The notes under the pieces were generated by a model. That model was not told where the DNA came from. It ran no database searches and saw only the letters and a program-made list of their open reading frames with translations. From an uncultured Gemella sp. (GTDB lineage Bacteria; Bacillota; Bacilli; Staphylococcales; Gemellaceae): DNA of 6,621 nt. Where the stretch lies: positions 1 to 6,621 of the forward strand of contig CAKMQO010000112.1 of NCBI GenBank assembly GCA_927911695.1. Direction: 5' to 3'. Shown one piece after another: positions 1 to 6,101 of the stretch. Positions within the stretch are counted from its first letter, which is position 1. The number at the start of each line of letters is the position of its first letter. The position numbers and the translations under genes were made by a program.

Positions 1-181
1 AATATATGCTCCTTAACAACTTCATTATCTTCAGTTAATTCTGTAAATTGGAGTTTTCCTTTAAGAATAGTTAATTTTGCCAGACGTCTTTCTAGTATTG
101 TGTTTATGTCTAAAAGGTTCAGGGAGATGTTTCGGCTGTCCAAAGTGGTAATCGTTTATAGCATACTAAGTTTTTTGTCAT
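1..181 (-). pseudogene. Second tehB-like gene, 5' fragment, frameshifted, runs off the left edge
   Basis: Reading the minus strand from ATG at 181-179 gives MTKNLVCYKRLPLWTAETSP, then a stop. Similarity resumes in a second frame (EPFRHKHNTRK) and again in a third (LAKLTILKGKLQFTELTED, then NEVVKEHI up to the edge). Joined, these match the N-terminal cupin-like domain (DUF1971 type) that precedes the methyltransferase in Haemophilus-type TehB and also occurs as a stand-alone protein. The start is supported by AAGGAG at 193-188, six bases from the ATG. Frame breaks lie near 119-121, where CCC probably replaces CC, and near 85-90, where the conserved GTW of the family is damaged. Whether a methyltransferase domain followed is outside the window. 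It is the same family as the intact tehB at 2492-3328 and on the same strand, but clearly diverged from it. Two breaks in about 60 codons favour a real pseudogene. Confidence 0.8.
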
Positions 182-187
182 ACTAAT

Positions 188-224
188 CTCCTTATTGACG
201 GTTAAGTTTAATTTCATTATATCA
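188..224 (-). promoter_or_regulatory. Promoter and RBS of the broken tehB-like gene
   Basis: On the minus strand, TGATATAAT (224-216) is a perfect extended -10 (TGnTATAAT). AAGGAG follows at 193-188, six bases before the ATG. No good -35 is visible, which is tolerable for an extended -10 promoter. The same TGATATAATG block lies a similar distance upstream of the intact tehB, so both copies appear to have similar promoters. Confidence 0.6.
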
Positions 225-249
225 TGTAAAATATAAAAATAAAAATAAT

Positions 250-305
250 GGGAGTGACTCAAAAATCGTGATTTCGAAGAAACAAGATTTTGTCGAGTCA
301 CCCCC
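250..305. repeat. Hairpin 1 of the repeat element
   Basis: The left arm GGGAGTGACTCAAAAATC (250-267) pairs with GATTTTGTCGAGTCACCCCC (286-305), with a two-base insertion on the right arm and a loop of about 18 bases. No T-run follows on the plus strand, so it is not a standard intrinsic terminator. Confidence 0.7.
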
Positions 306-310
306 GCATA

Positions 311-363
311 GTTTATTAGATATCTAAAAAGCTTTTCTAAAGCGATTTTAGATATCAATAAAC
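311..363. repeat. Hairpin 2 of the repeat element
   Basis: GTTTATTAGATATCTAAAA (311-329) pairs with TTTTAGATATCAATAAAC (346-363) with one bulged base. The loop contains a further short self-complementary AAAAGCTTTT (327-336). Confidence 0.7.
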
Positions 364-455
364 CACTGCATCTATGAGTTCTCATATACACGTTGTTAAA
401 ATTTAGGTCTTTTGGGTCAGCCCCTTGTCTTTATTATGTTGAATTAATCTCTTTG

Positions 456-490
456 TGTTATAATAAGATGGATAATAAATATAAGTGAGG
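456..490 (+). promoter_or_regulatory. Extended -10 promoter and RBS of the phosphatase operon
   Basis: TGTTATAAT (456-464) is a perfect TGnTATAAT extended -10. The hexamer 17 bases upstream (ATGTTG, 436-441) is a poor -35. GTGAGG at 485-490 is a moderate Shine-Dalgarno, ten bases before the ATG at 501. This is the only convincing promoter I see before the three plus-strand genes that follow. Confidence 0.6.
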
Positions 491-500
491 TATTGAAAAA

Positions 501-958
501 ATGGTAAAAGTGTTATTTGTTTGTTTAGGAAATATTTGTCGTTCACCTATGGCAGAAGCAATATTTAGAGATATGGTAGAAAAGAAGGTTTAAGTGAAAA
601 AATCCTAATTGATTCAGCTGCAACAAGTAGTTGGGAACACGGTAATCCAGTTCACAGTGGAACTAGAAAAGAACTTGCTAAAGTTGGTATCGGGGTAGAA
701 GGAATGTATTCTCGTATCCTTAATGATAGTGATTTAGAAGCGGACTATATCGTAGGAATGGATGACAGCAACATAGAAAATATTAAAAAATTTATTGCAG
801 GTAGAGAAACAGGAGAGGTTAAAAAATTATTAGAATACGCTGGAGAAGATAGAATTATCGATGATCCGTGGTATACAGGAGATTTTAAAACAACATTCAA
901 TGATGTAACTAAAGGATGTAAGGCTTTATTAGATAAAATCAAGAAAGACAATCTTTAA
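501..958 (+). pseudogene. Low-molecular-weight protein tyrosine phosphatase (YfkJ/PtpA type), one-base frameshift
   Basis: Cytoplasmic enzymes of this family remove phosphate from phosphotyrosine (and in some cases phosphoarginine) through a cysteinyl-phosphate intermediate. The start at 501 opens with [20 protein letters not shown], carrying the P-loop CX5R(S) with Cys8 and Arg14. After residue 28 the frame hits a stop at 591-593. Adding one A to the A-run at 580-583 restores [19 protein letters not shown] and an open frame to the stop at 956-958, giving a 152-residue protein of normal family length. The general-acid loop is present as DDPWYTG, with the catalytic Asp near residue 122. Every key residue survives, so the break is either a sequencing error or a very recent lesion. 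The downstream ATG at 704 would give an 84-residue protein lacking the P-loop and is not a credible start. It is first in a likely operon, 55 bases before the hydrolase. The family call is secure; whether the gene is truly broken is uncertain. Confidence 0.9.
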
Positions 959-1013
959 TAGGGTAAAATAAGATATGTACTAATATTAAACTATATACAA
1001 GAAAGAAGGATAA

Positions 1014-1931
1014 ATGAATTTTAAAAAAATAATAATAGGAATAATAGCGCTGGTAGCAGTTGGAGTAATTGCTATAGGAGTAAAATCACAATTTTCACAT
1101 AAAGAAATGCCTCAAGAAAGAGGAAATAGTCTTGTAGAAAACTCTTCGACAAATACTTCGAAGATTGATACAAGTAATATTGTTAAAGAAGAATTGTATG
1201 CTGAAGGTCAAGGGAAGAAAATATACGGATACATAACGGCACCCAAAAATTATAAGGAACAAAAACTACCGACAATAATTGCTTCTCACGGTTTTGGAGG
1301 TAATGCTGAACGACAAGATTATTATGCTCAGAGTTTAGCGAAAGAAGGATATGTAGTTTACTCATTTGATTTTATGGGTGGAAATAAGAATAGTCGAAGT
1401 GGAAATGACACTTTAAAAATGTCTGTATTTACAGAAGTTGATGATCTTGACGTAGTAGTAAATATACTAAAAAATCAAAACTTTGTAGATAAAAATAATA
1501 TTTTCTTATTAGGTCAGAGTCAAGGTGGAGTCGTATCTACTATTGAGGGTGCCAAACTTAAGGAAGAGATAAAAGGATTAATATTAGTATTCCCAGCGTT
1601 TATATTATTTGATGATGCACGAGAATTATTCAAATCAGTATCAGATATTCCAGAAGTTTATAATCACAGAGGAACTGAAGTAGGAAAAGCTTATTTTGAG
1701 AAATCATTAGACTATGATGTTTATAATGATATGAAGAATTATGATGGAAAAGTTCTTATTGTACATGGAACAAGCGATAATGTTGCACCGATAAGTTATT
1801 CACGTCGTGCTATAGAAACTTTTAAAGATGCTAAATTGAAAGAAATTCCAGGAGCTGGTCATGGATTTAGAGGAGCTCAACAAGAAGAAGCCACTAAGGC
1901 AATTATTGATTTCGTAAGAGAAAGTATTTAA
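1014..1931 (+). CDS. Membrane-anchored alpha/beta hydrolase, feruloyl/cinnamoyl-esterase-like
   Basis: A 305-residue serine hydrolase. Residues 1-23 form a Lys-flanked hydrophobic segment without a clear lipobox or AXA site, so it is probably an N-terminal anchor with the enzyme outside the membrane. A Ser/Thr/Asn-rich linker follows (about 35-56). The alpha/beta-hydrolase fold shows an HGFGG oxyanion-hole strand (92-96), the nucleophile elbow GQSQGG with Ser169, Asp255 in HGTSDNVAP and His283 in GAGHGF, so the catalytic triad is complete. The GQSQGGVVS elbow and the short lid resemble the Est1E/LJ0536 cinnamoyl-esterase group, which cleaves small aromatic or acyl esters; the true substrate cannot be read from sequence. 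AGAAGGA lies at 1004-1010, close to the ATG. It is intact, 55 bases after the phosphatase gene, and its stop overlaps the Shine-Dalgarno of the next gene. Confidence 0.9.
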   Translation: MNFKKIIIGIIALVAVGVIAIGVKSQFSHKEMPQERGNSLVENSSTNTSKIDTSNIVKEELYAEGQGKKIYGYITAPKNYKEQKLPTIIASHGFGGNAERQDYYAQSLAKEGYVVYSFDFMGGNKNSRSGNDTLKMSVFTEVDDLDVVVNILKNQNFVDKNNIFLLGQSQGGVVSTIEGAKLKEEIKGLILVFPAFILFDDARELFKSVSDIPEVYNHRGTEVGKAYFEKSLDYDVYNDMKNYDGKVLIVHGTSDNVAPISYSRRAIETFKDAKLKEIPGAGHGFRGAQQEEATKAIIDFVRESI

Positions 1932-1941
1932 GGAGAAAATT

Positions 1942-2444
1942 ATGATAAATATTAGAACGGTCGAACTAGAAGATGCTGAGCAGTTGGTAAATATTTATAG
2001 ACCATATGTAGAACATACAGCCATTACCTTTGATTATACAGTACCGAGTGTACATGAATTTGAAGAGAAAATTTCGAAATCTATTCAAAGATATCCGTTT
2101 TTAGTAGCAACAGAAGGGAATGACATACTAGGATACGCCTATGCTAGTGAGTTTTATCCAAAAGATGCATACAAATGGACAGCTGAGATTACAATCTATC
2201 TAGATGAAAAAGCTCGTGGTAAAGGTGTTGGAGAGAAGTTGTATTCTGAACTTGAAAACAACTTTATGACAGAGGAATATGTAGATTGACGTCATGTATT
2301 GCCTATCCAGACGAAGGAAGTATTTCTTTCCATGAAAAAAGAGGATTTAGAAAAGTAGCTCACTTTGAGAAAGTAGGTTATAAATTTAATCGTTGGTATG
2401 ATGTAGTTTGGTATCAAAAAGATATTAGAGAAAATATTGAATAG
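1942..2444 (+). pseudogene. GNAT N-acetyltransferase, phosphinothricin/methionine-sulfone acetyltransferase-like, one-base frameshift
   Basis: GNAT enzymes move an acetyl group from acetyl-CoA to an amine; this subgroup (PAT/Bar, YncA/MddA) acts on glutamine or methionine analogues and related toxic amino acids. The sequence starts MINIRTVELEDAEQLVNIYR and has the AITFDYTVPS segment typical of the subgroup and an acetyl-CoA loop ARGKGVG (91-97). Translation stops at TGA 2287-2289 after residue 115. One extra T at 2286-2287 reads YVDLTSCIAYPDEGSISFHE and stays open through KRGF and NRWYDVVWYQKDI to TAG at 2442-2444, giving 167 residues, the normal length. The start is firm: AAGGAG overlaps the hydrolase stop, and the gap is ten bases, suggesting coupled translation. 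As written, the product would lack the C-terminal part of the fold and be inactive. The clean reconstruction suggests a sequencing error or a recent mutation. Confidence 0.88.
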
Positions 2445-2451
2445 AAGAAAG

Positions 2452-2486
2452 CCCCACAAGAAAATGAAAATTCTTGTGGGGATGTT
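2452..2486 (+). terminator. Intrinsic terminator of the phosphatase/hydrolase/GNAT operon, possibly bidirectional
   Basis: CCCCACAAGAA (2452-2462) and TTCTTGTGGGG (2471-2481) form a perfect 11-bp stem with an eight-base loop, followed by ATGTTTTTA. On the minus strand the stem is followed by GCTTTCTTC, moderately T-rich, so it may also stop tehB, whose stop codon is only about ten bases away. Confidence 0.88.
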
Positions 2487-2491
2487 TTTAA

Positions 2492-3328
2492 CTAAATTTT
2501 TTGGGCTAATATAACTGCATATGGATAAGGAGAAGCTGTGATATTTTCTTCATATTTTATTATTCTCCAGTCTTCGTAATACTCTTTTAGTTCTCCTTCA
2601 ATAAATGTAAATGGGAATGGTGTTAGTGGACAGCCTTGTTTTGTGGCGTTTAATGCACTAACTATTAAATTAAAACCGTTTTGGTTTGTTTGTTTTTTTA
2701 TGTTAAAAATAATATCTTTGAATTTCTTGTTGGATTCAAATACATAAAAAACATCAGTGGAGAAGATAAAGTCATAACTATCTTTAATGTTAGCCTCTGC
2801 TATATCGTGTTTAAATACATTAAGATTTAATTTTTCTTTAATTGAAATATCAGCGAGATCTTGTAAAAATTTGGCATTAATATCGACTGCTGTAATATTA
2901 AAATCTAATGATGAGAGATATAAAGAATTTTTTCCTTGACCTGCACCTAAATCTAAAGTTTTACATGCTTTTATATATTTCATCGCATTAACAATTTCTG
3001 TATGAGCAGGACTAAGATTATACTTATTAAAGAAATAGTCCTCAGGAGTGCAATAAAACTCCAAATGAAATTGTAAATCTGTAGAGGTAGGATATATTCT
3101 AAAAATACGTTCGGGTTCAATTAATTCAATATTACTCTTTTTATTATATGAAAATTGCTTTAATACATCGTTTTCTTTGTTAAGAAAAGTAAATTTCATT
3201 TTCCCTTTGACAATTATTAATTTTGTCCAAACACCTTGTTTTGTCCAAAATCCTTCTCTGTAGGTCTTAGGTAATGCCAGAGCAGTAAGATTCGATGTTC
3301 GTTTAAAACAAAGTAAGTTATTTTCCAT
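2492..3328 (-). CDS. tehB: TehB-type SAM-dependent methyltransferase with N-terminal cupin-like domain
   Basis: A 278-residue protein with the two-domain layout of Haemophilus TehB. Residues 1 to about 100 form the cupin-like (DUF1971-type) domain, recognised by LLCFKR, KLIIVKGKMKF, IEPERIFRIYP and FYCTPEDYFFNKY. Residues from about 110 form a Rossmann methyltransferase with motif I LDLGAGQGKNSLYLS (125-139), acidic VDIN (148-151), DYDFIFSTDVFYVF-like motif IV (DSYDFIFSTDVF, 183-194) and PFPFTFIEGELKEYYEDW near the end. TehB methylates tellurite and probably related oxyanions using S-adenosylmethionine in the cytoplasm, giving resistance; its everyday substrate is unsettled. The start is supported by AAAGGAG, six bases upstream. 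The N-domain motif that usually reads HNTKxGTW is changed here to WTKQGVW. It is convergent with the GNAT gene and divergent from the PPP phosphatase. A related broken copy lies at the left edge. Confidence 0.9.
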   Translation of the reverse strand: MENNLLCFKRTSNLTALALPKTYREGFWTKQGVWTKLIIVKGKMKFTFLNKENDVLKQFSYNKKSNIELIEPERIFRIYPTSTDLQFHLEFYCTPEDYFFNKYNLSPAHTEIVNAMKYIKACKTLDLGAGQGKNSLYLSSLDFNITAVDINAKFLQDLADISIKEKLNLNVFKHDIAEANIKDSYDFIFSTDVFYVFESNKKFKDIIFNIKKQTNQNGFNLIVSALNATKQGCPLTPFPFTFIEGELKEYYEDWRIIKYEENITASPYPYAVILAQKI

Positions 3329-3334
3329 ATGCTA

Positions 3335-3367
3335 CTCCTTTCTATATAATTTACTAACATTATATCA
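3335..3367 (-). promoter_or_regulatory. Promoter and RBS of tehB
   Basis: On the minus strand, TGATATAAT (3367-3359) is a perfect extended -10, followed by AAAGGAG (3341-3335), six bases before the ATG. No strong -35 is seen 17 bases upstream. The surrounding bases match the promoter of the left-edge tehB-like fragment. Confidence 0.6.
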
Positions 3368-3461
3368 CGTGAAAAGCTTGATTAAAAAATGATAACCGAA
3401 AGAAAAAATAAATAAAAGTAAAATAGTAGAAATAGTGATTAGTATAGTTTGAAGATTGCTA

Positions 3462-3517
3462 TTTACAATGTTGTAATTTTGCATTATTATAGAAACAAGA
3501 GATAAATAAAGTAGGTG
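3462..3517 (+). promoter_or_regulatory. Promoter and RBS of the PPP phosphatase gene
   Basis: TTTACA (3462-3467) and TATTAT (3485-3490) each match consensus at five of six bases and are separated by the ideal 17 bases. AGGTG at 3513-3517 is a weak Shine-Dalgarno, five bases before the ATG at 3523. Confidence 0.6.
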
Positions 3518-3522
3518 TTTTT

Positions 3523-4245
3523 ATGAGAACAATAGTAATTTCAGATATTCATGGTAGCTTTTATACGATGAAGAAACTATTAGATGAAATAAATTTTAAT
3601 AGTAAGAATGATAAACTCATTTGTTTAGGAGATATGTGTGATAGGGGAAAGAATACAAAGTTGGTTTGGGAATTTTTTTATAACCTTCAACAGGAAAATC
3701 CTCAGCATGTGGTGCTACTAGGAAATCATGAAGATATGTTTAACCTAGCGATAAAAGAGGCTAGATATAGTAATAATCTTTCTGTAAGACAAGATCATTA
3801 TTTTAGAAATAGTGGTTTAACAACATTGCAATCATTCTATCCGGAAGCTACAGTAGAAACTAGAGGTATGTATTTTAAAAAATTTGCTGATGAACATAAG
3901 AATTTGAGAAAATGGATAAAGAACCTTCCAACAAGGTATGAAAGTTCAGATTACTATTTTATTCATGCCGGGGTAGATTTCACGAAGAATTTTTGGAATC
4001 AAACACATAGAGATATGATTTGGATAAGAGAACCATTTTTAAGTAGTAATGAAAAATATAATAAAAAGGTATTTCATGGACATAGCTCTGTAAAAGAAGA
4101 ACCATATTACGAAGAAAAAAGTAATAGAATAAATATAGATGGAGGTTGTGTTTACGGAGGGAAATTAAATATAGTAGTAATAGAAGAAGGGGATTTAAAG
4201 GTAAAACAAAGTTCTATTCTAAAAGAAGATATTTATGAGAAATAA
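3523..4245 (+). CDS. PPP-family serine/threonine-type metallophosphatase
   Basis: A 240-residue cytoplasmic phosphoesterase with a two-metal centre. All family signatures are present in order: SDIHG (7-11), GDMCDRG (36-42), GNHED (67-71), IHAGVD (147-152), the WIRE element (167-170) and FHGHS (184-188). Expected metal ligands are Asp8, His10, Asp37, Asn68, His148 and one His of HGH; Arg41 and His69 fit phosphate binding and acid catalysis. The protein has no signal peptide or added domain. Relatives include PrpA/PrpB-type protein phosphatases, PrpE and ApaH-type Ap4A hydrolases, and sequence alone does not separate protein from dinucleotide-polyphosphate substrates. It is monocistronic, with its own promoter and terminator, diverging from tehB. 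Base composition matches its neighbours. Confidence 0.9.
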   Translation: MRTIVISDIHGSFYTMKKLLDEINFNSKNDKLICLGDMCDRGKNTKLVWEFFYNLQQENPQHVVLLGNHEDMFNLAIKEARYSNNLSVRQDHYFRNSGLTTLQSFYPEATVETRGMYFKKFADEHKNLRKWIKNLPTRYESSDYYFIHAGVDFTKNFWNQTHRDMIWIREPFLSSNEKYNKKVFHGHSSVKEEPYYEEKSNRINIDGGCVYGGKLNIVVIEEGDLKVKQSSILKEDIYEK

Positions 4246-4249
4246 ATAA

Positions 4250-4287
4250 GGGCAGATATAGCTAAAATGCTAATATCTGCCCTTTTT
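4250..4287 (+). terminator. Intrinsic terminator of the PPP phosphatase gene
   Basis: GGGCAGATAT (4250-4259) pairs with ATATCTGCCC (4273-4282), and the stem continues past one bulge into AGC/GCT. TTTTT follows at 4283-4287. It begins five bases after the TAA. Confidence 0.92.
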
Positions 4288-4290
4288 AAA

Positions 4291-4321
4291 CAAAAAAAGA
4301 ACCGAGCACATTTGTCTCGGT
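4291..4321 (-). terminator. Hairpin with T-run on the minus strand
   Basis: ACCGAG (4301-4306) pairs with CTCGGT (4316-4321), with further pairing ACA/TGT near the loop. The A-rich 4291-4300 upstream reads as TTCTTTTTTTG after the stem on the minus strand, the arrangement of an intrinsic terminator for leftward transcription. No T-run follows on the plus strand. No minus-strand gene is evident to the right, so it may guard against antisense transcription or end a small RNA. Confidence 0.5.
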
Positions 4322-4330
4322 CTCTTATAG

Positions 4331-4606
4331 AAAAGGAAAGTTTATGAAGTTTATAACTATTTACTAGTTATGTGTTAATTATAATCTTTAAACCTTAAAT
4401 ATACTTAAAATTTAGTTTTAAGTTAAAGAAGGAATATTTTAAACAAATACTAATTTAATAGCTTTTTGAAGTGCTAATTTTGTATCAAAGTTAAAATTCT
4501 TATTTTAAGTAAATAACAAAACTAAGGAAATTAAAATTACATAAACGTTTCCCAATATTTCTAAATTGTTACAAAATGTATTTTGTATTACAAAATTGAA
4601 AATCTA
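4331..4606. other. AT-rich gene-free stretch upstream of the CAP-domain gene
   Basis: I find no credible gene on either strand. ATG at 4344 opens only a seven-codon frame. Short inverted repeats are present, for example ATAACT/AGTTAT (4353-4358 and 4366-4371) and ACTTAAAA/TTTTAAGT (4403-4410 and 4416-4423), but the region is so AT-rich that some are expected by chance. A TATAAT occurs on the minus strand at 4383-4378. The right part probably holds control sites for the CAP gene. Confidence 0.5.
4570..4587. promoter_or_regulatory. 18-bp palindrome, candidate operator of the CAP-domain gene
   Basis: TACAAAAT-GT-ATTTTGTA is a perfect inverted repeat with eight-base arms, ending 19 bases before the -35 at 4607. 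A third half-site, TTACAAAAT at 4588-4596, repeats the left arm (4569-4577) at a 19-base period. The TGTTAC and TGTAAT half-sites resemble the TGTWAH halves bound by WalR/YycF-type regulators, but their spacing is not the five-base gap of that consensus. The regulator is unknown. Confidence 0.4.
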
Positions 4607-4674
4607 TTGATTATGATTTAGAAAATGAATTATAATATAGGAGAAGTAATTATTAAAGAATTATTAATAAGGAG
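4607..4674 (+). promoter_or_regulatory. Promoter and RBS of the CAP-domain gene
   Basis: TTGATT (4607-4612) and a perfect TATAAT (4631-4636) are separated by 18 bases. AAGGAG at 4669-4674 lies nine bases before the ATG at 4684 and fixes that start. Confidence 0.7.
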
Positions 4675-4683
4675 AAAACACCT

Positions 4684-6038
4684 ATGAGAAAACAGGGATT
4701 GAAATTAACTGGTAAGGTTTTAGCGGGACTAGTGTTATTTTCAGGAATAACTGCAGTTCCTACAAAAGCTATTGATGTACAACCTGCCGCAGTAGATGTA
4801 AATGTAAAAAGTGTAAAAGCAAGTGTATATGAAAAGAAGGGCACTTCTATGCCAAATTAGTAGCTGATAAAGAAGTGGCGAATGTTGTAGCGCGTATTAC
4901 AACTGAAAACAAAGCACAATTTTTAATTAAAAGAGATATTATCAAAGCTGGAGAAGAAGTTGTTGTAGAATTAGATATGACAGCGCAAGTTCCAACTAGA
5001 AAATTACCTCACACAGGGGTGAAGAAAGAATCATTCACTACTGTAACTGAGTTAGCAGGGCACACATTCAAAATTTCTGTAAGTTATGAAGTAGCTACAG
5101 ACAAAGTGAAAGCTCAACAAAAAGCTAACAATGATGTTAAAAATAAAACAAAAGTAGAAAAAAATGAGGAACCAACAAATGTTCCAAATATTGCTGATTT
5201 GAAAAAAGATCCAAATGCTAAAGTGGAACAACCAAAACCTTCAGTACCAGCTGAAGAAACTAAAAAGCCAGCTGAGCAACCAAAACCAGCTGAAACTGCT
5301 AAACCTGTAGAACAACCAAAAGTTGCAGAAACTACAAACTCAACGGTACCTAAACCAAACACAGGGAATCTAGTCCCAGCAACTGCACCATCAGGAGTAG
5401 TGAACACAGTTGCAACACCAGGTGAGTCAAGAAGTGTTATGTTAAATAATCCAAAAACAGAAACAAAAACTGAAGTAAAAACTGAAGCAACTAAACAAGC
5501 TACTCAAGCAGCAACTACAGCACCAGTTGCTAAAACATTCGAAGAGCAAGTTAAACAATCGTTTATCAGACAATTAAATCAATTACGTGCTAAAAATAAT
5601 CTTGGGCCATTAGCTGAAAATGCAGCGTTAAATAATGCTACAGCAGCTCGTGCTAACTACGTTGCAAATAACGGTGGAGTACATGCAGGAGTTCACGGTT
5701 CTGGTGGATCTTTAGAAAAAGCAGCGGCTACTAATGCAGGTTTCCCAGGAGCTAATAGTATCCTTTACAATGTTGTTCAAATAGGGAACAGTGGAACAGC
5801 TGATCAAATCGCTTCTCAATTATTATTTGAACTGTTTTCAGAACGTAATAATGTAACGCCAGCTCATAAATACGGACACAGAAATACACTGCTTTCTTCT
5901 ACATCATCTGTAGTAGGTGTAGGTGTTAAGATTTCAAATGGACTTGTAACATTAGTTCAACACCAAGATAATTTTGGCGGATATAACGGTTCAACTCCAA
6001 CTCCTGGAAAATTTTTAGACGGTAATTCTTATATTTAA
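4684..6038 (+). pseudogene. Secreted CAP/SCP-domain protein with Pro-rich linker, one-base frameshift after the signal peptide
   Basis: From ATG 4684, MRKQGLKLTGKVLAGLVLFS begins a signal peptide, probably cleaved after PTKA (residue 29). The frame then stops at TAG 4858-4860. Adding one A in the AAGAAGGG stretch (4834-4841) reads VYEKKGHFYAKLVADKEVAN and stays open to TAA 6036-6038, about 451 residues. In that numbering, residues about 48-138 form a beta-rich domain I do not recognise. A Lys/Glu/Pro-rich linker (about 140-285) contains EQPKP-type repeats, and residues 286-430 form the CAP (SCP/PR-1) domain, with FIRQLNQLRAKNNLGPL, paired His in GVHAGVHG, Glu in LLFELFSE and HKYGHRNTLLSS. CAP proteins act outside the cell; bacterial roles are mostly unknown. 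There is no C-terminal sortase motif or anchor, so the product is likely released or wall-associated. GTG at 4875 would give a version without a signal peptide and is unlikely to be the start. Confidence 0.87.
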
Positions 6039-6060
6039 TAATTAATTTGAATATTTATTA

Positions 6061-6094
6061 ACAGCTAATTAAGTAATCTTAATTAGCTGTTTTT
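6061..6094 (+). terminator. Intrinsic terminator of the CAP-domain gene
   Basis: ACAGCTAATTAA (6061-6072) and TTAATTAGCTGT (6079-6090) form a perfect 12-bp stem with a six-base loop, followed by TTTTA. Confidence 0.88.
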
Positions 6095-6101
6095 ATGTTA
6101 C

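Larger units (their letters stand above)
250..424. repeat. MITE-like intergenic repeat element built of nested hairpins
   Basis: The two ends are imperfect inverted repeats. Positions 250-267 (GGGAGTGACTCAAAAATC) and the reverse complement of 407-424 (GGGGCTGACCCAAAAGAC) agree at 13 of 18 bases. Inside are a hairpin at 250-305, a second at 311-363 and a small palindrome at 373-386 (TATGAG-TT-CTCATA). No coding potential is visible and no clear target-site duplication can be seen. The layout, a hairpin starting GGGAGTG followed by a second hairpin and a G/C-rich end, recalls small dispersed intergenic repeats of staphylococci; that comparison is from memory. It sits between the divergent promoters of the tehB-like fragment and the phosphatase operon. 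Copies elsewhere in the genome would establish it as a repeat family. Confidence 0.55.

Noticed and set aside
119..391. 90-residue minus-strand protein starting at 391
   Set aside because: Only the part from ATG 181 resembles a protein family; the rest reads through the hairpin element, and the ribosome binding site is at 193-188.
704..958. Stand-alone 84-residue protein
   Set aside because: It is the C-terminal part of the frameshifted tyrosine phosphatase; no ribosome binding site precedes it and the P-loop is missing.
4536..4553. Catabolite-repression (cre) site around AAACGTTTCCC
   Set aside because: Only the central part fits; the outer TG and CA bases of the consensus are absent.
5004..5018. 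LPHTG as a sortase sorting signal
   Set aside because: It lies about 340 residues before the C-terminus and is not followed by a hydrophobic segment and basic tail.
5114..5407. Minus-strand open frame opposite the CAP linker
   Set aside because: It is a shadow of the repetitive Pro/Lys/Glu-rich linker, with no ribosome binding site.
4875..6038. CAP protein starting at GTG 4875
   Set aside because: There is no Shine-Dalgarno, and the signal peptide and promoter lie upstream in another frame joined by a one-base deletion.
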